A DNA stretch of 64,000 bases. Source: Daldinia sp. FL1419. Lineage: Eukaryota; Ascomycota; Sordariomycetes; Xylariales; Hypoxylaceae. Positions 11,300 through 23,028 of this stretch are shown here, one piece after another (position 1 is the first letter of the stretch; the number at the start of each line of letters is the position of its first letter). The stretch covers positions 1-64,000 of the forward strand of contig MU623464.1 in assembly GCA_025201765.1 (NCBI GenBank), written 5' to 3'. The translations under genes were made by a program, and so were the position numbers. Under the pieces are notes generated by a model. It worked only from the letters and a program-made list of their open reading frames with translations. It was not told the DNA's origin and did not search any database.

Positions 11300-13204
11300 A
11301 TGGCAACACCTCAAGGGCCCTCCCCTTGGGCCAATGAATCTACCGGTCCGATTTACACCGGAATGCCTCAGCTAGCGGTTCTCGAATTCTTTTTTCCTGG
11401 ATTCTCTGTCTGGAGTGGCGCCGCACAAAAGTACCTTCACGTCGATCTTAACTTATACATCCCGCTCCTGCTGGTTTTAGGTGCTCTAACGATCGTATGG
11501 AACTATGTTAGTTCATACCTATGGGATCAAGTTGAATCGCATCTTATGTCTGTTGTTGATATTCGAACCGACGATGAGATCTACAATATCCTCATGGCCT
11601 GGGTGGCTAAGCAAAGCTTCTCGCGAACAGCTAGGAGATTCGTAGTCAACACCAACTTAAACTCCCGAAGCTGGTTTTTATGGTACGACTACGACGACGA
11701 TGAGGACGAGGATGATATCGACGAAATAACAAATGCGAAGAAGAAGAAGGGACTGGCTTACACGCCGTCTTTTGGCAGTCACTTCTTCTGGTATCGCGGC
11801 CGCCTCCTTATGTTCAGTAGGACATCAAACAGAGAGCAGAACTCTTTTATGCATGTCAGCCAACGCGAGGAAATGTCGATTTCGTGCTTTGGGAGGAACC
11901 CTTGGATTCTAAAAGAGCTCCTCTTAGACGCTCGCCAACAGTACCTGCAAAAGGATGAGCGAAAGACCCAGATCTACCGCGGAACTCTTAAGCCGGGTTC
12001 TACCGAACCAACGTGGCAGAGATGCATGTCTCGTGCTTCTCGTCCATTTTCCACAGTGATCCTTAACGAAAAGATAAAACAAAACCTTATCGACGATGTT
12101 ACCGACTATCTCTGCCCTGCAACGCAGCGCTGGTACGCGAATAGGGGTATCCCATATCGCCGTGGCTACTTATTATACGGCCCTCCTGGTACGGGAAAGA
12201 GCTCACTTAGTCTCGCTCTAGCCGGCTTTTTTAAGATGCGAATTTACATCGTTAGTTTGAGTTCCATTACGGCAAATGAAGAGAGTCTTGCCTCTTTGTT
12301 CGCTGAGCTTCCCCGTCGCTGCGTTGTTCTTCTCGAAGACATCGACACAGCGGGTCTTACTCATACTCGTGAGGAAAATGTGGTTCAACCCAAAGATGAC
12401 TCAGGAGATATGGTTCCCGGTCAAATTACTACTGGTATTGCGAACAGCAGCAACGGCAGGCTCTCCTTATCTGGGCTGCTCAACATCTTAGATGGTGTAG
12501 CATCGCAAGAGGGTCGGGTTTTGATCATGACCACCAATCACCTCGAAAAGTTGGATAAAGCTTTAATTCGTCCTGGACGGGTCGATATGATTGTGAAATT
12601 TGGCCTAGCAGACGAAGAAATGACTGCGGCAATCTTCCGTGCTATTTTTGCCCGTCTAGATGGTGATGAGGGTCCTGAAGATGGCGCAGACATGCCTAGC
12701 AAACCGGAAGAGAGACAAAAATACGAGGAAGAAAAGGCCAAGCAGCGAGCAACCGATGATGCTCATGTGAATGCTTTAGCAGAGAAATTTTCTGCCAACA
12801 TACCAGCGCACGAATTCAGCCCAGCCGAAATCCAGGGGTATCTAATGAAGTATAAGCGCGATGCTCACCAGGCTATTGAGAACATAGACGAGTTCATCAC
12901 ACAAACCCGCAAAGACCGCAAGGAGAAAGAGTTAAAGGAAGCCGAGGAGAAGCGGAAGGCAGAGGCGAAGGCGAAAGAAGAAAAGGAGCAGAAAGAGAAG
13001 GAGGCGAAAGAGGCCGAAAAGAAGGAGGGTGGGAACAAGACGTCAGTCTCATCCGAAGTAGCCGACAAGAAGGAGGCAGTCCAGGGCGAGACTAAAGACG
13101 AGAAATCTTCAGCCGAGAAGAAACCAGAGGTCAAAGCCGAAAAAGAATTAGGTCACGAGAGGCAAGATTCTGGTTACGCAACGCCGTCGAGTGTCGAGGC
13201 TTGA
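11300..13204 (+). CDS. BCS1-like AAA ATPase, mitochondrial membrane type
   Basis: One intronless frame. The upstream in-frame GTG at 11270 is not a credible nuclear start; ACTATGGCA at 11300 is, giving 634 residues. A hydrophobic segment at about residues 53-70 is the single membrane span typical of the family, followed by the BCS1 N-terminal domain (about 80-280). The AAA core has Walker A GPPGTGKSS (about 294-302), Walker B CVVLLEDID (about 341-349), sensor-1 region MTTNH (about 410) and RPGRVD (about 424). The C-terminal ~100 residues are a Lys/Glu-rich coiled coil (KEKELKEAEEKRKAEAK), longer than in yeast Bcs1. Bcs1 inserts the Rieske protein into complex III, but filamentous fungi have many BCS1-like paralogues, and the acidic insert (YDDDEDEDDIDE, about 130-142) plus tail make this more likely a paralogue than the true BCS1. 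Confidence 0.9.
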   Translation: MATPQGPSPWANESTGPIYTGMPQLAVLEFFFPGFSVWSGAAQKYLHVDLNLYIPLLLVLGALTIVWNYVSSYLWDQVESHLMSVVDIRTDDEIYNILMAWVAKQSFSRTARRFVVNTNLNSRSWFLWYDYDDDEDEDDIDEITNAKKKKGLAYTPSFGSHFFWYRGRLLMFSRTSNREQNSFMHVSQREEMSISCFGRNPWILKELLLDARQQYLQKDERKTQIYRGTLKPGSTEPTWQRCMSRASRPFSTVILNEKIKQNLIDDVTDYLCPATQRWYANRGIPYRRGYLLYGPPGTGKSSLSLALAGFFKMRIYIVSLSSITANEESLASLFAELPRRCVVLLEDIDTAGLTHTREENVVQPKDDSGDMVPGQITTGIANSSNGRLSLSGLLNILDGVASQEGRVLIMTTNHLEKLDKALIRPGRVDMIVKFGLADEEMTAAIFRAIFARLDGDEGPEDGADMPSKPEERQKYEEEKAKQRATDDAHVNALAEKFSANIPAHEFSPAEIQGYLMKYKRDAHQAIENIDEFITQTRKDRKEKELKEAEEKRKAEAKAKEEKEQKEKEAKEAEKKEGGNKTSVSSEVADKKEAVQGETKDEKSSAEKKPEVKAEKELGHERQDSGYATPSSVEA

Positions 13205-15009
13205 TGGTGATGATGTATATATTTTATCTGAATCTCGGAAATGGCGTTTTATGAGAGAGTACATAAAGCGGCGTAGTGGTTGGAAGCTCCAAGCTACGTC
13301 AGTGTATAAGCAGGTGATGCAAGCCATATGATCAATATAATCTATATTACATGAATTCTGTACGTACGGATATGTTGTGCACATACCCAAGTTGGAAGTG
13401 AATGTTGAGCTTAGCCCAGCGTTGTGGTACCGTCCAGACATGAGATAAAAAAAGTCACAGCGATGAATAAAGTGGTCTGATGTGTTACATGGTATGCCTG
13501 TCTGTTGGTCGGTCAACAGCCTGATTCGTAAGCTGAACTATAGAAGATGGTTATCTGGTTATCCGTATGTTGGAAGTTGTATTTTGCCTGGGAGGTAGCT
13601 GGGGTGTATTGCCTAGTAGGGGAGTATTATGGATTGTATTGTACGGATCCGTAGATGATGGTTGAAACTGGAAGTTACCGAAGCCGCGTAGTGTCGGAAT
13701 GATGTGGCTTGTATTCCGTGTATCTTTTATCCACCCGGTCGACTGCCACTACCTTCATAGCAAGTACCTGTTTCCGAGTTGAAGTCTGCAACTTTATCTG
13801 CGACTAAACACGTACTAACCGCATCTTGGAAAGATCCAAGCCACGCCGAAGTTTAGTTCGAAGCTAAAAAGATTGTGCCTGAGTCATCTACCAATTGTAT
13901 CATTTCACTTCACCTCTTTTGGTTACGTTGAGCTGGGCCGACCTGCGTTACGCAGAACAAATCACTCGCGAAACTGCCCATACGCTTAGGTAGGTAGGTA
14001 CCTACCTACGCTACCTCTAGCAGTCAGAAAATTTCAAGCTACGAAGGATGGCGAAATCGGAAACGCACATCTAGCAGCCTTGATCGTCCATGTGGAAAGA
14101 AGACTAAAGTTACTACTTACTATAGTACGTAGTATCGATATGGTAAGTTGTCTGAAGCGCTGCAAGCTATAATGGAGTATTCGGATCAATATTATACCTC
14201 ATAAAAGTGTCTAGGTAGAAGGTATATGGCGCGAAACGGATACGCTGGGGGTTTGAAATTGGATTCCGAATCTTTAAAATGACGTCTCTAACTTTTTCGT
14301 CGCGGAAGGTAAAAACTATCAGTTACCTGGGGCGTGTGCACCTCAACTGTGCAACTCGACTTGTAATCTCGAGCTTATGTACTGGAGGCTCTTCGCTACG
14401 TCGATGCTGTGTAGGTAGACATTGGTTAAATATTGGTATCAGCTGGTACGTACGGCTCTAGAAAATCAACACGCTTTGATATGTAAATCCTGGAATTAAA
14501 CGCAGGAAAACTCGGCCTTTTTTTACGCGCCCATTCCTCTGCCATTACTAAAAGTAAACAGTTAAAAAAAAAATCATGTACAAAAGCATAGGTAGTTATA
14601 CATAGGCTCAGGGGCTGTTTTAGATACATTCGATGTACTATGTAGGTACATACCTTTTGTCTATATAATTGCCAATCGTACATGGAAATTTAAAATCTGG
14701 CGGGGCGCACTATATAACTAAATGCTCCTGCCAGCAAGTTTAGTCGTATGTAGTATGTACTTAGTAACTAGTAGCAGACTAACTTAGACTAATCAGATAA
14801 GGTATTAGTTCACATCTTTACCCCCCCCCCCCCCTTTTTTTTTTTTTTTTTCTAATCTTCCTGCTTCTTTATCTTAGCGAGCTTAGACTAGAAATTTTTG
14901 TCAGCCACCACAGCCACCACTCAGTATGGTCCGTGCAGATGTATCTGTAAGGCTATGCATATCGTACCAAAAATTCTAGTTTAAGGTACGTATATGGTTT
15001 TTTAAAATT
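13205..15009. other. Gene-free region before AT block 2
   Basis: No open frame resembles a protein. Contains the palindromic GTAGGTACCTAC word at about 13988-14008 and, near the edge of the AT-rich block, a C-run followed directly by a T-run. Confidence 0.55.
14821..14851. repeat. C14-T17 homopolymer junction at edge of AT block
   Basis: About fourteen C are followed immediately by about seventeen T, some 160 bases before the sequence turns AT-rich. Exact lengths are uncertain because homopolymers are error-prone. Confidence 0.8.
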
Positions 15010-16860
15010 CCTACAGAAACTACCCATATAAAATAAAGATTTTTTTTTTTAAAATATTTAATAATTAAATAATAAAAATAAATATTTATAATTTATAAAT
15101 ATTTAAAGATAGTGATAATTGATATAAAATTTTATATTTAATTTTTATATGGTATAATAAAAAAATAAAAATGTTATATATAATTAGTAATTTTAGGTTT
15201 TTATTGATACACCATTTAATTATTACTCCTACTAAACAATAATAAAACAAAAAAAAACTCTATCCATTTTAAACAAGTAGTAAGGGTTAGTGATAGATAT
15301 TCTAAAACCCATTAGCATTTTTTCTAACTTTTTTATTGTAATATTAATATATAATTAGATTTAAAAGGTGAAAATCATTAATTTTTACCTTTATATAATA
15401 CTCAACAACAATATAACCAATAATATTTTAATCAATCCCAAATTTTATTAATAATTTAAAAACTACCTTTTCTAATCTTAAATATATTTATATTATTATT
15501 TAAAAGTTTGGTTCTTTAAATGGTTTAATTGGATTAATAATATGGTATGTGTTATTTGATGATTGTATTATATTATTTTTTAAATATATATAAAATATAA
15601 GTGATTTTTAGGATAGATATAAGTTGGAATAAATGTTTATAAATGTTATTATTAATGTAATATTGAATTGTAATATTATTAATAATGTATTTAGGTTTAA
15701 ACTAAGAAAAAGGTAAATAACTATTATTTAATGTGTTGTATTTCATTATAGTGATATTATTCTTATAACCTAAATAAACTATAGAAAAATAATTATTTTA
15801 TAAATTATATCTATTATTATACATAAGAAAGTAATTATATAATTATATCCTTTAAAATAACTAAATTAGGATTAATTTAAAACTCTTTTTTAGATATTAG
15901 GGGTGTATCCATTATTTATTATAAAAGAAATTAATAAGGTTAGTAAGTAGTATAATAATATATATATATAATTTATTTATTATGTATTAAAATAATAAAA
16001 TATAATTTAGTTTAATTAAAGGTATTTTTATTTATATTATTCTTGATTTTGAATAAGTTATTACCAACTAATTTTTTCAATTACTTTGCAATCTGGAATT
16101 CAATAGTAAAATAGTGTTTATAACTATTAATAAGTTTTATATAATATATTAGTAATAAGATTTTTAAATTATATACCCTAATTTATATTAAATAAAGGAT
16201 TTAATCCCTTAAAAGATATTTTGGTTTGGATGTATAACTATTTTAAACAAAAAGGTTCAAAATTTTATATTATAAAGAACTGGCTTTAGAAAAAAGGGTT
16301 TATTATAAAATAATTTATTGTTTATTTGGGTTATCATTAATTATTCAAATATTGTAATTATTATGTAATTATTAGAAAAAGATAATATTTGGAAAGATTT
16401 TTAGTAGTTAAATTTTTTTTTTAATAGGTTAATAAATGAAATCCTTTATAAAATTAATAAAATTATTATATTTATTAATAATAAAAAAAAATTAATTGTT
16501 ATTTATTATTATTTAATATTATAAGTTATAAAATTAAATTTAACCTACTCTTATATTAAATGTTTTATTAAGTAATATAATATTAATATATAATTAGAGG
16601 ATTAATAGTATATATATAATAAGTTTGCTAGAAATACCTCTTTCTATTAAATCATATTAGCAACTATAGTTTTTGAAATAGGTATGGATATTTAAAATAT
16701 TAAATGAATGATATAATATGGATCCCTTATTTCTAGTAATTTAATAGATTTATGGTAATAATTTGGATAAGTAATTAAAGATAGAACGATGTAAACCAAG
16801 ACATACTTCTTTATTCTTTATTAGTATTTTAGTTGGTTAGGTACCATAGAAATGGCAAAG

Positions 16861-17770
16861 TTTATTCTAAAATCTAAGAAGAGATTGTTGAAAGTATTGT
16901 TAGCTTTTAATTGCCTACAATAGATTATTATGGCTATTAATATAAAATCAAATATTTTTACCAATATAATAGGGATATTCCAATATTACTTATTATTAAA
17001 CTTAATAAATTAAACTACAGATATTTTTGGAATCAACAATAATATAAAACTAATAATAATTTTTGGTTATAGGTTATTTGGGGATATAATACCAGTAAAA
17101 TGGACAATATCAGATATAAAAATTAAACAAAATCTAAAAGAGAAATAATCTTATATATTTACCTTTATTAATATTCCCTATTTTAAGAGATTTATTTTAG
17201 AATTTCTTTAAGAATCAATAAGAAATCATATAAAAAATATTATTCAAATTAATAAATAAATATATTATAATGTATATAATTGTAAATTTAAGGTATTACC
17301 TTTTTTACCTCTTAAATCTAAAATTGATATTACACCTAGATTAAATATAAAGATATAGTTTGTATTGGAAGAACTACAATCTTTTTTAACAGAACTAATT
17401 AAAGAATACAACAACCTAAAATCATATTAGATAGACCTACCAATATCTACTTTTATATATTTCAAAACACAATAAAAAATCACAAGGCTATATATAGATA
17501 TTATAAATAATAATAAACTCAATCAATAAGTCAAAAAGGTGTTAAAAGAGGATAACTAAATTGAAAATAAATATGAACAATTTAGTCAGAAATTAGGATT
17601 TAAAGCTCTTAAAATATATTAATAAATAATTTAAAGGCATCAATCATACCTTATAAATCTAAAACAATCTAGGTAAGCCAAAAAAATAGCAGATTAATTT
17701 TATATTAAAATTTTAAACATACCAATAAATATATTAACAACCCAAATATTAATACCAACAATTTTAAACA
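16861..17770 (+). pseudogene. Decayed coding relic inside AT block 2
   Basis: Read in one frame over about 300 codons, the stops are only TAA or TAG, never TGA. Ten occur between 17356 and 17697. Between stops the translation has protein-like mixtures of charged and hydrophobic residues, for instance VLEELQSFLTELIKEYNN near 17362 and KYEQFSQKLGFKAL near 17569. This is the pattern of a gene whose Gln and Trp codons became stops by RIP. The family was not recognised; a transposon or its passenger gene is likely. AT-rich sequence makes TGA rare anyway, which weakens the argument. Confidence 0.4.
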
Positions 17771-19098
17771 TATTAAATAAAATATTTTTAAATTCCTCCA
17801 TTATTATTATATTAAACCAAATAATAATATTTAAATTAATAAAATATTATAAAAAATAAATTAATAATATATTAGAATAGAGGTAATAGCCTCTTATTAT
17901 ACATTTAATATATTAAAAAAATATATTAAAAAAATATAAATATATTCCATAATAAGATATAAATAGGGTTATTTTTAAACCTAAAATCCATATATAAATA
18001 CTTATAATATTATTAGATTTTATAAACTTTATAGTTAGGTATTATATAAAATTTATAATTATTTTACTAAAATTTCTAAATAAAAGATATTTAAAATAAG
18101 TATTTATAGGGATGATAAATATATAAATTTTTATTTAAAATTTTAAATTAAATATATTATTAAATTTGCCTAATATATTAAATAACTTAATATACCAAAT
18201 AAACCCCTTTTTTACCCCCCCCTAATCTATACCTATTCTTTATTTACAAATATAGTAAGAACCTTATTAACCTTTTGTTTTAATAATGCCAAATAAGTAT
18301 TTATTTAATATATTATATAATATAGATTATAGTTAAGTAGGGGGCCTATTAGCCCCCCATCTTCTTCCATATTTATGTTATTATTATTGGTAATATTACC
18401 TACATTTCTAATGTTATTAAAGATATTACCTACTAATCTACCATGTACCAAATTACTTATATTAAATGATTTTATAAGGACCTTTAAAATCTAAGGTAAA
18501 AATAAATTATGAACAACCAACTCGTATAATTATGTAAACACTAAATAAATTTACTTATATATTAAATTTATTTAACAATAATTAAAATCATATAATATAG
18601 ATAAATAAATAATTAATTTTAATAAGTTTATTAATTTATATTATATTAAGGTAACCATATAGTTCCTTAAGAAAACCCTCCTATATAAATATATATCACC
18701 ATTCAACATAAATATAACAAAGGTTATTATTAAAATAATATTAACATTTAATATTATCTGGCTAAGGAACACAAAGATACCAAAAATTTTCTTTAATTAT
18801 TATATATATGATATAATGGTGGTATAGGTAAGGTAATAAACTTCTACTTAATACTAGTACTATTATATATATAAATTTTTATATAAGTGCAGGAATATCC
18901 TACTAAGCCTTATTAAATTAATTAAATATAATGTGAAAAACATTAAATAATATTTTTAATTTAAAATAAAAAACAAAAAAAATATAAAAAAGAAAAAAAA
19001 AAAAGAATTTTAAAAAGAGATAACCAACCTACTTATTTATATAAAAATCCCCACCTCTAATCAATACTACTTATTTACATATTTAAAATTGTATAAAA

Positions 19099-19206
19099 TA
19101 TTATAAAAAGATATATATATTTAGATTTAATTATCATAAATTTATATATAATTATATATAAATTTATAGTAATTAGATTTGAATATATATATCTCTTTAT
19201 AATAAT
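19099..19206. repeat. Long AT palindrome (hairpin)
   Basis: Two arms of about 52 bases are inverted copies of each other with only a few mismatches and a near-zero loop, centred at about 19152. The arms contain AAGATATATATATT on the left and its complement AATATATATATCTC on the right. It could be a small foldback element or the junction of two inverted, RIPed repeats. Confidence 0.7.
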
Positions 19207-21969
19207 TTTTGGCCTAATAAAAGGTAAGGGAATAATAAGGGAATATAATTAAAATAATTTAATTTATTTAATTAAATTAAGATATTGGAGATAACCTAAC
19301 TGCGTATAAGTTAATAGCATTGTAAAAAATAGGTTAAAGGCCTTTATTATTACTACTATACTCCTTATTATCAAATTGGTATAAACATTACCCTTCATTA
19401 CTATCAATAATATTATTACTTTTATTAAATATATTAAATATATATAATTATTTAATATTATTATTTACCCAAATCATTTTAGTGTTAAATTCTTTGATTT
19501 TCTCCATTATTAATTAATTATATCCTTCTTTTATAATATCTGACATATTATATAAGTTAGAAGAGGTGTTATTGTGGTTACTACTCCTAAACCTTCTAAT
19601 AATACCATCCTTATATAATTTATATATGTATTAAATTACTTAATTATTAATCTTTATAATATAATATTAACCCTTTTATTTGATTTTAAATATACATTCC
19701 ATATTGTTCTAAACAGTAATATTATATTACCCCATAAAAATTAATTAATTAAATATAACATTAATATTATAGGTTAAATTCTTATTATTTTTAATATTAA
19801 TAATAAATGTATTATTAATATGTTCTAATGTTAGGTTAATGACTTTCTATCCATTATTAGTAATAATATACTTAACAAGGTTTGTGTAAAGAATACCCTC
19901 TATTAGGTTTGGTTCTGTAATTTTGGGATGGAGTAGCCAGATAAAATATAACATTTCTTAATTATAATTGATTAAACTTCTACTATAAAAAAAATATAAT
20001 AATAAGGGTATAAATTATTTAAATATGTTATAATTATTAATATGTATGGTTTTTTTTAATATTAATAAGATGTTCATAACCTTTAAATAGTGGCAGCAAT
20101 TTCAAAATTCAACATCAATATAATTGCTTTCTTAATTTATATATTTGTCCAACCATGTTGAATGGCTGAATAGTTGAGATTGTATCTTAGAGAGCTTCTA
20201 TTCTAATAAATTAGTGGGTATTTTCTCTATAACTTTATATAAAGGTTTGATATATATATCTGATAATTGTTTTATATCAATAAGGTCTTATATTAGGAAG
20301 GTAATAATATAAATATTAAAATTATTTTGTAATAATAATATTATTTAATAATATTCAATTTTATCCTTTCTAATATTACAACTCCAATCAAAGAATTATA
20401 CATCTTAGCATATAAATGAATCTTAAAAGATGTGAAATATTATAATGATATAATTAAGGAGGATATAGAAGAATGTTAGCATTGAAAATATTTATTACTT
20501 TTTATCAAATGTATTCTTAGCTTTTATTTAAGAAGATGTAATATATTGAATAAAAGATATGGTTTTCTGGTTACCATAAATTAAAATTAATCTTTTATTA
20601 TAATCATTATATTCTATTATTTTATTAAATAAGATTTTGTGAACCTAATATATATTAAATATTATTCCTTTATTTTCATTAATAGTAAATATTTATAGAA
20701 TATAATTAATATTAATTTTGGAATATGTAATAATTGGAAAAGGGGAGGATTTATTAAAAAATAATAATTTAAATATTATTTGAATAAAATTTATTAATTA
20801 ATACTTTATAATTTTATATTGATATATTGGGTTTTGATAAAGATAATTATTAATCCATTTATATTCAAATGGAGTTTTAATGTGTTAATCCCTTTGATAA
20901 AAAGGGTTATTAATGTTAGGATTGGTAATAAAAAGGTAATTGGTTAGGTTTTTTATTATATTTCTTTTATTTTTTTGTAAATTTTTAATAATATTTTTAA
21001 AATTGTAATTATTGTATATATATATGGTAGTAGGGTTATGGGTAATATGTTTAAGATTTTTTTATATATTATATTAATAATTATTTTTAAAGTCTTTAAA
21101 TATTTTGATATATTTGTGTTTATTTAACTATTTTACTTATAATATTTATTATTATTTTATAGTTAGAAGAGATGTTTAAATAAGCCAACATATTTATTAT
21201 TTAGTATAATATATTGTTATTATGAAGGTAAAAACCTATTATAAAAAGTAGGAAGGTAGATTGTTGTGGTATGAATGAATATAATAATATAAAAATAATT
21301 ATATATGTTATAGAAGTAGGAAATTTAGAATTTATTTCATATAAATTCCATTTAATTCATTTATGAATGAAGATTTAACCAAAAAATTTAATTAACATTA
21401 AAATTTTAATTAATATTTAAAATTAATTCTTAATTAAAATATTATTGATTTATTTGATGTTATTAACATTTTTAATGGTATATTTGTTGTTGGCTGAATT
21501 TATAAAAAATTCCATATTAAATATGTTAAATATTAATTGGATTATTAAGAAAAAGAATTCTTTTCTTAATATAAAAAATATTTTATTAATTTTTTAGTTA
21601 ATAACCTTTTTACCTTTATTTTTATTATTATTTTTTATAATTTGGATATTGATGCTGATTAATTTTAAATATATTTATATATAAGGTTTTCCAAATATAT
21701 TAACCATATAATATAATTTTAAACCAAAATTTTATCCATCATTAATTTGGGATAAAATCCAGCCTTCTAAGAACTACTTGAAGGTATACCTGTAAAAACA
21801 ACTATACATCTACCAAAAATCAATTATGATATTAATAATCATATTTAAAAAAAAATAATATTTATTTATATTTTTTTTAATATTAAATTCTATTTTAATA
21901 TTATTACTAAAAAAAATATTATTTAATATATTATTTAAAAAATTAATATTTAAGATATTTTAATATAAT

Positions 21970-22105
21970 AATTAAAAAAATAATAATAGGAGTAATAATA
22001 ATTTAAATAATAAATCCATTTTTATAAAATTATTTTAATGTGGTAATTGAAGAGGTAATAATAGGAATAATAAGAATTTAAATAATAAATTCATCTTTAT
22101 AGAAT
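21970..22105. repeat. Direct repeat of about 60 bp, two copies
   Basis: A unit built around TAATAATAGGAGTAATAATA and TTTAAATAATAAATCCAT at 21970-22032 recurs at 22045-22105 with about a dozen differences. It lies at the inner right end of the AT-rich block. No function apparent. Confidence 0.6.
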
Positions 22106-22275
22106 ATACTAATAACTAAATATTATAAAAATGTAAAAAAAATTATATTAAATTTATAATAATTTAATTATATATATTATAATAAATTTAAATACTTATT
22201 CTTTAATTATAATAATTATTCTAATATTTATAATTTTTAATATAATTAATTACTATATAAATAATCATATTTGTA

Positions 22276-23028
22276 TTTCAGATTAGGAAATGGTTTTTGG
22301 TAAAAAAGGTATATCAAAGATCTGATTAGCTGAAAAATACTATGGCTCAAAAGGTACAAAGAAAAACCGTCCTCCTAGTCTGAGCCCCACTGAGATAACT
22401 GCTTCTTGTCTTTGGAGTTATCAACAAGAAATTTTGTTGGCCATTTTCATAATTTCGTTTCGTTGCAGCTCATCCGCTCATTTCTCCCTTTTTCGCTTAA
22501 ATGAGGTAGACGCATTACAACCCGCGTTGTACTCAATTATCAGCTCGTGGCAAGCTTTCTTATAATACTACAATACCACATTTAATACATGCAGATAAAG
22601 AGCTGATAGGTGAGTTCATCCAAGTACACTAGAACCAGCAAAATTAATCAAATCCAACCAAAACAAGCCCAAAGACCCCTGGAGGTTTACAACCACTCTC
22701 TTCTACATACGTACCAGATTCCCCCACTTGGATCGGCACACATGCAATTCCAGACTGGGCATCGCAAACAAATGCTCGGGTCTGCCCCTGTCTACTTGCA
22801 TTGGGTTCCATTGCCAAATTGGCGGTGAATCCAGCCTTCCCAATTCAAACCCTGCCACATGCTTGTGCCAAATAACTTTTGCCAATAACACTAATAACGC
22901 TACCCGCTTCCCACAGATAGATATACACTCGTTGGCATCGAATATTTTTTTTTCTCCCTTCCCTTGCCCTGACAGAACAACATTCTTTACAGCCCTACAA
23001 CTACGATACCCAATTGTTGTTCGAAATC
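22276..23028 (+). promoter_or_regulatory. Upstream region of ERG13
   Basis: Normal-composition DNA between the AT-rich block and the HMG-CoA synthase ATG. It contains a CCAAATTGG word near 22814-22822, and a pyrimidine-rich stretch (TTTTTTTTTCTCCCTTCCC) near 22946-22964 typical of fungal core promoters or leaders. Short frames at 22610 and 22728 look random. The whole promoter must fit in about 750 bp. Confidence 0.45.

Larger units (their letters stand above)
15010..22275. repeat. AT-rich RIP-type block 2
   Basis: About 7.3 kb of extremely AT-rich sequence with stop codons throughout and sharp edges: normal composition resumes at about 22275. Stops are mainly TAA/TAG, as expected when CAA, CAG and TGG codons are hit by CpA to TpA changes. 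It probably represents one or more RIP-inactivated transposons. One reading-frame relic, one long palindrome and one direct repeat are listed separately. ERG13 starts only about 750 bp after its right edge. Confidence 0.85.

Noticed and set aside
23014..23028. Upstream start for HMG-CoA synthase
   Set aside because: It is a TTG codon; ATG 23029 matches the conserved MASRPQNIGIKAIE start.
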